Shown piece after piece: positions 57,929 to 64,000 of a stretch of 64,000 bases of DNA; position 1 is the stretch's first letter, and each line of letters starts with the position of its first letter. The notes under the pieces were generated by a model. The model did no database searches. It was not told the origin of the DNA and was given only the letters and a program-made list of their open reading frames with translations. The translations under genes and the position numbers were made by a program. The stretch is from Synechococcus sp. HJ21-Hayes (lineage in GTDB: Bacteria; Cyanobacteriota; Cyanobacteriia; PCC-6307; Cyanobiaceae), in assembly GCF_024345835.1 (NCBI RefSeq), contig NZ_JAGQBW010000006.1, positions 1 to 64,000 of the forward strand, read 5' to 3'.

Positions 57929-58675
57929 ATGTCCCCAAGCTCTCCAGCTCCGGCTGCCGTTACCCCCGCCGCCCAAGCGCCGTTCACAGCTGAGCGCTGG
58001 CGCCAGTTCTGGGATGCCTGGAAAGCCCAGCCCCAACAACTAGAAGGCATCGAGCTGCTCCGCCTTGCCGTCATTGCTGCCGACCCAGCCGTCCTCACCG
58101 AGGCCGCCGCCTGGCGGCAGACCTTCTCATCTGCGCCGCCGGCTCCTGCCCATGCCAATCCGCTGCCGGTGGCCTGGGAAAACCAGAACGACAACGCCTC
58201 AGGCACCGGCTACCGCGAGTGCTTCTCCAGCAGCTGCGCCATGCTCGCCCGCTTCTGGGGCAAGGTCAGTGGCGACGACGCCTACAACGTCATCCGTGCC
58301 CGCTATGGCGACACCACCTCGGCAGAAGCGCAGTTGGCCGCCTTGCGCTCCCTGGGGCTGACCGCCCATTTCGCCACCAATGGTCAGCGCTCCACACTCG
58401 AGGAGCAGATCAAGCTGGGCCGGCCGGTGGCGGTGGGTTGGCTGCACCACGGCCCTGCCTCAGCACCCAGCGGCGGCGGTCATTGGAGCGTGGTGATCGG
58501 GTTCACCGAGACGCTCGCCATCCATAACGACCCCAACGGTGAGGCCGACCTGGTCCATGGCGGCTACACCGCCAACACCAATGGAGCAGGGCAGCACTAC
58601 AGCTGGAAGAACTGGTTGCCGCGCTGGCAGGCCGATGGCCCCGGCACCGGCTGGCTGCTCACTTGCCATCCCTGA
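57929..58675 (+). CDS. C39-like cysteine peptidase, possibly a lysin
   Basis: A 248-residue protein. The papain-like C39 triad is visible: Cys in SSSCAMLARFW (about 100), His in GGHWSVVIGF (about 186) and Asp in IHNDPNGE (about 200). The N-terminal 75 residues are Pro/Ala-rich and helical. Such domains occur in phage lysis or tail-associated hydrolases. It is on the strand opposite the capsid genes and followed by a holin-like gene, so a lysis cassette is inferred. Confidence 0.75.
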   Translation: MSPSSPAPAAVTPAAQAPFTAERWRQFWDAWKAQPQQLEGIELLRLAVIAADPAVLTEAAAWRQTFSSAPPAPAHANPLPVAWENQNDNASGTGYRECFSSSCAMLARFWGKVSGDDAYNVIRARYGDTTSAEAQLAALRSLGLTAHFATNGQRSTLEEQIKLGRPVAVGWLHHGPASAPSGGGHWSVVIGFTETLAIHNDPNGEADLVHGGYTANTNGAGQHYSWKNWLPRWQADGPGTGWLLTCHP

Positions 58676-58692
58676 TCCGTAGGAGCACGGCC

Positions 58693-58950
58693 ATGGCTGG
58701 TGGGGAAGGATTTGATCGCGAGCGCTTTCTCTTGCGGGCGGTGGCTGGGGTGTTCATCGCCCAGTTCGCGCTCTATGCAGCTGGCCTTGGCGGTTGCTTT
58801 TGGCTTGGTCTGCAGCGGCGGCTTGGCCCGGTGTGCAGCAGCTACGCCGAGAACCTGCAGCAGACCTTTGAGGCAGCGGTTGGCACCAGCCTGGCCCTGC
58901 TCGGTGGCGGCAGCATCGCCAGTGCCCGGCGCCGCGATCCAGACAACTGA
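58693..58950 (+). CDS. small membrane protein, holin-like
   Basis: An 85-residue protein from ATG 58693 with two hydrophobic helices (about residues 16-40 and 58-74), a charged N-terminus (EGFDRERFLLR) and a basic C-terminus (SARRRDPDN). Size and topology fit class II holins. It follows the C39 peptidase gene by 17 bp on the same strand, the usual holin/lysin pairing. Not proven by homology. Confidence 0.55.
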   Translation: MAGGEGFDRERFLLRAVAGVFIAQFALYAAGLGGCFWLGLQRRLGPVCSSYAENLQQTFEAAVGTSLALLGGGSIASARRRDPDN

Positions 58951-59032
58951 TGTCCGGAGCCAGCAGTCCGGCCAACGGGCCGGCGAGGAATCACCAGCAC
59001 TGCCCCGGAATGCAGGGCTACACCCTGCTCGC

Positions 59033-59085
59033 CACGCCTTGGCAAGGGCTGACGCAAGCCGCTACGCGGCCCCTGCCAGGGCGTG
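59033..59085. promoter_or_regulatory. nested inverted-repeat leader, copy 3
   Basis: CACGCCTTGGCAAGGGC (59033-59049) pairs at 15 of 17 positions with 59069-59085. It encloses GCCGC-TAC-GCGGC (59058-59070). It ends 42 bp before the ATG at 59128. It matches the layout of the leaders at 48263 and 48790. Confidence 0.5.
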
Positions 59086-59127
59086 TCGTCCGGGGCGATG
59101 GGGGCAGGTGTTCCTCGCCTCCGTCCC

Positions 59128-59343
59128 ATGGCCTCCTCTGCTCCACTCGCCTGTCCGGTCCGTCAGTTGGTGCTGCATATCTATCCAGCTGGTCTCAAGG
59201 TCGCTTCTGCCGAGCGCATCACGGTCTTCTATGGCCGCCGCGGCAAGCCTGTGAAAAAGCCCCGCTTTATTCCGGCTGAGCTGGCCCATCAGCTGGCCCG
59301 CAAGCTGGCCGCCAAGCGCCTCGGCACCGTGTCGGTGCTCTGA
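59128..59343 (+). CDS. small basic protein
   Basis: A 71-residue lysine/arginine-rich protein (ATGGCCTC start): VLHIYPAGLKVASAERITVF, YGRRGKPVKKPRF, then a helix ELAHQLARKLAAKRLG. Nucleic-acid binding is plausible from charge but no family is recognised. It has its own structured leader and a strong terminator, so it is a single-gene transcript. Confidence 0.6.
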   Translation: MASSAPLACPVRQLVLHIYPAGLKVASAERITVFYGRRGKPVKKPRFIPAELAHQLARKLAAKRLGTVSVL

Positions 59344-59357
59344 GGCGGCGGCCTTCT

Positions 59358-59379
59358 GGCCCGGCCTTGCCGGGCCTTT
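59358..59379 (+). terminator. strong rho-independent terminator
   Basis: GGCCCGGC (59358-59365) and GCCGGGCC (59369-59376) with a 3-base loop, followed by TTT, just after the small basic protein gene. Confidence 0.75.
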
Positions 59380-59418
59380 CTCTCCTGGGCCAGCTCACCG
59401 CCAGACAAGTGGCTGATC

Positions 59419-59703
59419 TCAAAGCCAAGGCCGGTAACGGCTCCGTTGCCTGCGAGCGCCAGCACGAGCCAGAGCTGAGCCGAACTGGGGGCTGCTGCCA
59501 TTACGGCGCCGCCGCACCCAGGCGCCCTGACGGATCAGGCGACGGTCGGATTCATGGGCCTGCTGGATCGATACCAAGCTGCCGTAGCCGGCTTTTTGCC
59601 TTGCCTGGGCACGGTCCCTGGCCTGGCTGCGATTCAGCGCCGGCACCACGGTGGCGGTGGAGCGTCGGCTCCAAAAGGCCAGGTAGTAGTGCCAGCGCGT
59701 CAT
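59419..59703 (-). CDS. small basic phage-region protein
   Basis: A 94-residue, strongly basic protein (RRSTATVVPALNRSQARDRA, WVRRRRNGS). Its ATG lies five bases after the scaffold gene stop on the same strand, which supports co-translation. No family recognised. Confidence 0.5.
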   Translation of the reverse strand: MTRWHYYLAFWSRRSTATVVPALNRSQARDRAQARQKAGYGSLVSIQQAHESDRRLIRQGAWVRRRRNGSSPQFGSALARAGARRQRSRYRPWL

Positions 59704-59708
59704 GACGC

Positions 59709-60608
59709 TCAGCTGCGCGAGCTGCGGCCGTTAAGGGCAAAGCCAGCCCGGTAAAGCTCGCTGGCGCTCATCGCCTGTGGGTTTATCACCTCCCCAAAAC
59801 CGCTGGCGCCGATGCTGCCGGCTGCAGTGCCAGGGGGCATGGCACCAGTGCCCATGGCGCCACGCTGCTGGAACAGAAAGCCATACACGGGATGGATGCG
59901 CAGCTGATCGAGGTAGTCGGCCGTGGTCATTGGCCGGCCGTCATCACCCAGCAGCGGCTGGCCCTGGCCGTCAAGAGGATCCAGAACATCGCCGCCGTCC
60001 TTGCTGCTGCCCAGCCGGAAGCAGTCCCAGAGCATCGAGCGGAACACTTGAAAGAAGGTGCCGCGCCCATCGCCACCGGTGCGGCCTTCTGCTTCTGAGA
60101 AGGCGCGCTCCAGCAGTCGCTCCTTGCGCAATTCCTGCACCCGTTCATGGGCGGCATCGCGTTCGGCGGCCACAGCCGCCACCTTGCGGGCAGAGGCCTC
60201 TTCCATCTGCCGTTCCCGTAGTTCCACCTGCTGCTCGAGCAGTTGCTTCTGGCGTTCGGCCTGCTGCAGGCGGGCGTATTCCTCGGGATTGATCTCCGAG
60301 AAGCGGGTCAGCTGCTGCCGTAGACCCCGCAGTTCTTTCTCCAGGTTGTTGCTGCGCCTGCGCTCGGCCTTAAGGGCATCGCCTAGGCCACTTCTGGACT
60401 TGATCTCGCTGCTGCTGGGCTCTTCTGCATCAGCCGGAGCGATGCCGAGCTGGCGCTCAGCGGGCGGATAGTCAGAAGTGGTGTTGCCCTCTGGTGTCGC
60501 ACCGCGAGGTGCGCTCAGCGAATCAGCAGTCTCCTGGTGGTGCTGCTCAAGCAGCTCGCTGTTCTCGTCAGTTGTCCTGGAGCTGTTGTGCGTTGCGTTT
60601 GTGGCCAT
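59709..60608 (-). CDS. scaffolding-like coiled-coil phage protein
   Basis: A 299-residue protein. A disordered acidic N-terminus is followed by a long coiled coil (about residues 75-175, KAERRRSNNLEKELRGLRQQ and QLLEQQVELRERQMEEASAR). A C-terminal part ends in YRAGFALNGRSSRS after a Gly/Ala/Met-rich stretch. Position between portal and capsid plus the coiled coil fit a phage scaffolding protein. Sequence alone does not exclude another structural role. Confidence 0.65.
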   Translation of the reverse strand: MATNATHNSSRTTDENSELLEQHHQETADSLSAPRGATPEGNTTSDYPPAERQLGIAPADAEEPSSSEIKSRSGLGDALKAERRRSNNLEKELRGLRQQLTRFSEINPEEYARLQQAERQKQLLEQQVELRERQMEEASARKVAAVAAERDAAHERVQELRKERLLERAFSEAEGRTGGDGRGTFFQVFRSMLWDCFRLGSSKDGGDVLDPLDGQGQPLLGDDGRPMTTADYLDQLRIHPVYGFLFQQRGAMGTGAMPPGTAAGSIGASGFGEVINPQAMSASELYRAGFALNGRSSRS

Positions 60609-60710
60609 GACCCGTCTCGGCTGTCAGTGGGATCAGCAGCCCATCGCGGCGCTGCCATCTCCTGTTGCCGAGGCGTGCCTGTTTCGAGCAAGCCGCCTTA
60701 GCCTCAAGCG

Positions 60711-60911
60711 ATGACCACCGTTCAAGCCATCGAAGCTGCAGTCGAGCAGCTGGCGCCTGAGCAGCGGGCGCAGTTCCGGGCCTGGTTCGAAGCCTTTGAT
60801 GCTCGCGAATGGGATCTGCAGGTGGAGCAGGACCTAGGAACAGGTCGTCTGGATTGGCTGGCTGAGGAAGCCCTTGGCGATCTGAGCGCCGGGCGCTGCA
60901 CCGATCGGTGA
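60711..60911 (+). CDS. antitoxin of a RelE/ParE-type pair
   Basis: A 66-residue acidic protein (IEAAVEQLAPEQRAQFRAWF, then DAREWDLQVEQDL), typical of small antitoxins paired with RelE/ParE-like toxins. The toxin GTG overlaps its TGA. It is inserted on the plus strand between minus-strand structural genes. Confidence 0.75.
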   Translation: MTTVQAIEAAVEQLAPEQRAQFRAWFEAFDAREWDLQVEQDLGTGRLDWLAEEALGDLSAGRCTDR

Positions 60912-61171
60912 AGCATTGCGCCAGTCCTCGCTTCTGGTCCTCCTATGAAGCCCTCCCTATAGCTGTACAGGAGTTCGCTGATCGGGCCTATGAGCAGCTC
61001 AAAACCGACCCCCGCCACCCATCGCTGCACCTCAAACGCATCGGGCGGTTCTGGTCGGTGCGGGTGGGGCTGAGGCATCGCGCTTTGGCAGTGCAGGCCT
61101 CGGAGGATGAGCTGGTCTGGGTATGGATCGGCACGCATGCTCAGTACGACCAGTTCCTCAAGAAAGGCTGA
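60908..61171 (+). CDS. RelE/ParE-family toxin
   Basis: An 87-residue toxin-fold protein with a GTG start coupled to the antitoxin. Pattern: FWSSYEALPIAVQEFADRAY, LKTDPRHPSLHLKRIG, WSVRVGLRHRALAVQ, then WIGTHAQYDQFL. These features are characteristic of the RelE superfamily mRNA interferases or their relatives. Confidence 0.8.
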   Translation: MKHCASPRFWSSYEALPIAVQEFADRAYEQLKTDPRHPSLHLKRIGRFWSVRVGLRHRALAVQASEDELVWVWIGTHAQYDQFLKKG

Positions 61172-61180
61172 CGACTGGGC

Positions 61181-61747
61181 TCAGCTCAACCGATTCGGCT
61201 TGAGGGTGCCAAACACCCGCTCGCCGATCAGTGGCTGCACCAGGGCCCCGATGCCTCCGGAGCCGTAGCTGGCGCCGAACTCCAGCACACTGAATTGGGT
61301 GTGCTGGGCGTAGGGATCCACAGCAGCATCACCAGGCGGGTTGAGCAGGGTGAGGTCGCCCAGCCAGATCCACCCCTCGCAGGGCGCCACGACCGTCTTG
61401 CCCTCGCTGGCGACCCGCCGGCCGTTCTGCTGCCAGGCCAGCTCGCTGCTCAGCCAGATCGCCCCGGGGTTGGGTGGCAGCCGGCTGGCGCGGCAGATGT
61501 TGCCCTGGTAAGTGAAGTCGCCGGTGTCGACCCCTGGGCCGTTCTCCTTGGCCGAAATGTAGTTGTCGCGCTTAAGAAAGCACTCGAGCACATGCGTCGC
61601 CACAACGGCCGAGGTTGTGTCGCCTGGGATGGCGTTCTCCGCCAGCAGTAGGCGTGCATTGGCAAACGGCTGCAGGGGCGTCGCTGGCCAGGGCCCAGAT
61701 ACCTGCTGATGTTTGCCGCTGGCAAAACTCCTGGGGCTTGTGGTCAT
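61181..61747 (-). CDS. phage particle protein, unassigned
   Basis: A 188-residue beta-rich protein with many Gly/Pro/Trp residues (VVAPCEGWIWLGDLTLLNPP). It starts three bases after the upstream gene's stop. No family recognised; presumably structural from its position between portal and scaffold. It is convergent with the toxin gene, with a 9-bp gap. Confidence 0.6.
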   Translation of the reverse strand: MTTSPRSFASGKHQQVSGPWPATPLQPFANARLLLAENAIPGDTTSAVVATHVLECFLKRDNYISAKENGPGVDTGDFTYQGNICRASRLPPNPGAIWLSSELAWQQNGRRVASEGKTVVAPCEGWIWLGDLTLLNPPGDAAVDPYAQHTQFSVLEFGASYGSGGIGALVQPLIGERVFGTLKPNRLS

Positions 61748-61750
61748 TCC

Positions 61751-62278
61751 TCAACCCCGCAGCATCGGCGTTGCTCCCAGCAGCCCTGCGGCCTGGGCGG
61801 TGAACTGCACCCAGCTGCTGAGCGCCGGCAGCAGCAACAGCAGCTGGTCGGCGTAGCGGCGCCGCTGGCGCAGCAGTCCCATCGCGGGCGAGCTGGGGTT
61901 GGCGTAGGTGGTCTCGCTCTCCTCGCGCAACAGCGCCGTGTCGTAGGCGATCACATCGGCTTTCTGCAGGGGCGCATCACCAGCTGCGGCCACCGAACCG
62001 GCGATCGGCCCCGAGTGGCTGATCTTCTGGATCGCCTGCTCCTGCTCGCAGCCACCGGCCAGCAGCTGCTGATCGATCAGGGCCACCGCATCCAGCAGGG
62101 CACGGGCGCTCCACACCCCGGCCGGGTGTTGGCGCAGCAGATCCGCCATCGCCCGGCTGATGGCATCCAGACAGGGAACGGTGGCAGGCAGCGCCAGGCA
62201 CTGGCGGATGGCCTCCTGGTCTTGCGGTTGCCACGTCGCACCACCTGGGGCGCTGGGCGCATTGCTGCTGGTGCTCAT
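61751..62278 (-). CDS. phage particle protein after the portal, unassigned
   Basis: A 175-residue helical protein. ATG 62278 overlaps the portal stop (ATGAG), which fixes the start. It has Ala/Leu-rich helices (QEAIRQCLALPATVPCLDA, LLDAVALIDQQLLAGG) and a C-terminal hydrophobic segment. No family recognised; a portal-associated protein is possible. Confidence 0.6.
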   Translation of the reverse strand: MSTSSNAPSAPGGATWQPQDQEAIRQCLALPATVPCLDAISRAMADLLRQHPAGVWSARALLDAVALIDQQLLAGGCEQEQAIQKISHSGPIAGSVAAAGDAPLQKADVIAYDTALLREESETTYANPSSPAMGLLRQRRRYADQLLLLLPALSSWVQFTAQAAGLLGATPMLRG

Positions 62279-63663
62279 GCAGAAGCCGGTGCGACACCGG
62301 CCAGATCCCCCAGCCATTGCCGCAACGCCTGCTCGCTGACGATGCCGCGCTCATGCAGCTGCAGCATTTCATCCACAGTCGGTTGCGGCTTGGGCGCTGC
62401 GGCCAACGGACTGATCTCCACCAGCAATGCCGGACCCTGCGGCAGGGGAACTGGTTCTCCGGTGATTGCGCACCAGTGCTGCAGCAACGACGAAAACATG
62501 GAAGCCTTCTGGATCGCCTGGCTCTGCAAGAGCGCATAGGCCTGTGACGCCGCCAGCGAGATTTCAGTGGCGGTACGCGGTTCCCCCTGGGCGCCGGATG
62601 GGATCAGGGCGTCACGGCGCATGCCCTGGTCGAGGGACTCCAGCCAAGCGCGGTGCTCAGCCAGGGAGCGGGCCTGGATCTCCACGAACTGGAAGCTGGC
62701 CCCCTCGGGCAGATCAATCACGCTGTTGGGGCCAAGCACCACCGGCTCGCTGGTGCCACTGCCCATGGGACCGACGACCCCTGTACGCACACCCACCGGC
62801 AGGGCTGTTCGGTACAGCAGCTCCTGGTAGTCGCTCTGGCAGCGGAAGTGGTTGAGGTATTGATGCGCCAGGCCCAGGTGCGGTAGGTCACCCTCGCCAA
62901 AGGCAGCGCCGTCACTGGCGTACCAGATCAGGGGCAGCTGGCTGAAGCCCCTGTAGTGCTGCAGATCCGTGCGTTGCGGGTGCCAGCCCAATGGGGTCTG
63001 CGGGTCTGCCACCAGCTCGATGGTTTCGAGGCTCATGCCCTCGCCATCGAGCGCCACGGACCCGTAGAGCCACGGATGCTGAGGTCGGTCCGGCTCGAGT
63101 AGCTCGCCTTGGGCCTTGGGGTTGGCCAGCCGGAAGCTGACCGCGTCAGGCAAGGACTGGGGGCCAGGCAGGTGCCAGTTCAGAACATCGCGGCGCTCCA
63201 GCAGCGCCAGACGCGGCAGGGAAAGGCGATCACCACGGCGCAGCGCCTGCTGCCGGTCGCCCTCACTGGGCCAGAGGTGCTGTGGAGGCAGGACGCCAAT
63301 CAGTGCGGCTCCATCGCGGAGCACCAGCACATCGGCCCGTTCAAGGAATACGCCCAGGTCCGTGCCGCGTCCATCCACATCACTGATCACCGCCTGCAGC
63401 GAGGCCGGCAGCTCACGCCAATGGCTGGAAGCCAGCATCCCCGCGAAGGTGCGCAGCGCATCGCGGAAGAAGCCGGAGGGCAGAGCCGCCTCCAGCCGTC
63501 GGCGGTAGGCAGTTTCCGGTTCGCGTTCACCGCGGGGGAGGTAGTGCTCCTTGCGGCCAGCGAGGAGATCCCAGCAGTCCTGGATCAGCTCCAGGCGGGG
63601 AAGCAGTGCGGCCAGGGTGGGATGCAGAGGCCAGGGGATTAAATCCAGAGCAAACTGGGACAA
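62275..63663 (-). CDS. phage portal protein (DUF4055-like)
   Basis: A 462-residue protein. Its features match DUF4055-type portals: YLPRGEREPETAYRRRLEAA near 42-61, FFRDALRTFAGMLAS near 65-79, then DADVLVLRDGAALIGVLPPQ-type strands, LAHQYLNHFRCQSDYQELLY near 267-286 and TATEISLAASQAYALLQSQA near 377-396. Portals form the dodecameric DNA entry vertex of the head. TTG start at 63663. It is the first gene of the particle cluster in this window; the large terminase should lie upstream, outside. Confidence 0.8.
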   Translation of the reverse strand: MSQFALDLIPWPLHPTLAALLPRLELIQDCWDLLAGRKEHYLPRGEREPETAYRRRLEAALPSGFFRDALRTFAGMLASSHWRELPASLQAVISDVDGRGTDLGVFLERADVLVLRDGAALIGVLPPQHLWPSEGDRQQALRRGDRLSLPRLALLERRDVLNWHLPGPQSLPDAVSFRLANPKAQGELLEPDRPQHPWLYGSVALDGEGMSLETIELVADPQTPLGWHPQRTDLQHYRGFSQLPLIWYASDGAAFGEGDLPHLGLAHQYLNHFRCQSDYQELLYRTALPVGVRTGVVGPMGSGTSEPVVLGPNSVIDLPEGASFQFVEIQARSLAEHRAWLESLDQGMRRDALIPSGAQGEPRTATEISLAASQAYALLQSQAIQKASMFSSLLQHWCAITGEPVPLPQGPALLVEISPLAAAPKPQPTVDEMLQLHERGIVSEQALRQWLGDLAGVAPASA

Positions 63664-64000
63664 GCCCGATCAGCGGCTGCTGGCTATTGCCGGTGCTCCC
63701 TGCGCTGAACCGCAGGCCCCCCGAGCCGGAAAGCGTGATGCACCTGAGCCAAGTCCTTGGGGCTGGATGGTTCTCAGTCCCGCGAACCACACCTACGGTT
63801 GACGAGGCTCAACACAACGCCTCTGCTATCACGACCGTCGAGGATGCCTTGATTGTCACTCTGCGGCTGGTTATCGAACAACAATCGACACGCCGACGGG
63901 GTCCTCGGAACCGTCGAATACCAAGCTGGATTGACAGGTGAGGTTCTTCAAAGCTAGTACTGTGTGTTCGTCGTGTGCTTATTGCCTTGCCGTGCCGGCT
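63664..64000. other. region upstream of the portal, no clear gene
   Basis: About 335 bp to the window edge. Short frames exist on both strands but none has protein-like composition or a ribosome site. A gene running in from beyond the edge cannot be excluded. Confidence 0.35.

Noticed and set aside
63606-63941. 111-codon plus-strand frame near the right edge
   Set aside because: It overlaps the portal gene start on the other strand and has no ribosome site or family signal.
1-64000. CRISPR array or complete tRNA/rRNA genes
   Set aside because: No regularly spaced repeats and no full cloverleaf were found; only the 3' tRNA fragment at 12205-12246 is convincing.

Overview
The window is GC-rich bacterial DNA, most likely from a picocyanobacterium (Synechococcus/Cyanobium type). 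The clues are a DUF1651-type small protein at 16.6 kb, a DUF4236 protein, the compact GC-rich gene style, and phage and satellite genes of the kind found in such genomes. No core-metabolism or ribosomal genes are visible. The whole window reads as accessory DNA: an integrated satellite-like element, a mixed island, a large defence island, and a phage-particle gene cluster.

Region 1 (1-12.25 kb) is an integrated element. A 3' tRNA fragment (att site, 12205-12246) is followed by five short arm-type repeats. Then a minus-strand series reads: tyrosine integrase, excisionase-like protein, ribbon-helix-helix protein, unknown protein, primase-helicase, small proteins. Beyond an AT-richer insertion (a MITE, a PLD-nuclease pseudogene, two secreted proteins and an IS5-type element with a frameshifted transposase) come a second short integrase and a divergent, overlapping gene set that includes a terminase-small-subunit-like protein. 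Integrase, primase and small terminase with no capsid gene resemble a phage satellite. The octamer GGCCCTGC is strikingly over-represented here.

Region 2 (12.25-22.3 kb) has a hairpin-rich non-coding stretch. It continues with a SLOG protein, Gp157, a Rad52 annealase, an Abi (HEPN) protein, small cyanobacterial proteins, a Nudix hydrolase, a DUF4236 pair and a secreted thermonuclease with an Excalibur domain.

Region 3 (22.4-48.2 kb) is a defence island. It holds a kinase-WYL protein, a divergent LysR-like regulator, an SNF2 helicase, and a 1640-residue adenine methylase with an AT-rich, probably swapped, specificity segment. A SIR2-like gene and a higBA toxin-antitoxin pair lie on the other strand. 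A 2178-residue helicase-DUF1998-nuclease protein follows, then a tightly overlapping operon: RelE-UvrD helicase, McrB, McrC and an HEPN/MltR-like protein. It looks like a DISARM/Druantia-type core joined to a McrBC module, and it is the best candidate here for an undescribed system.

Region 4 (48.2-64 kb) has a sigma-70-like factor, two AT-rich unknown genes, a Fic enzyme and a phage-particle cluster. On the minus strand this runs portal, two unknown proteins, scaffold, capsid, head/tail proteins and a collagen-like fibre. Plus-strand genes are inserted (C39 peptidase, holin-like protein, a toxin-antitoxin pair, small proteins). Three plus-strand genes carry similar nested inverted-repeat leaders. 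Neither a large terminase nor tail-tube genes are visible.
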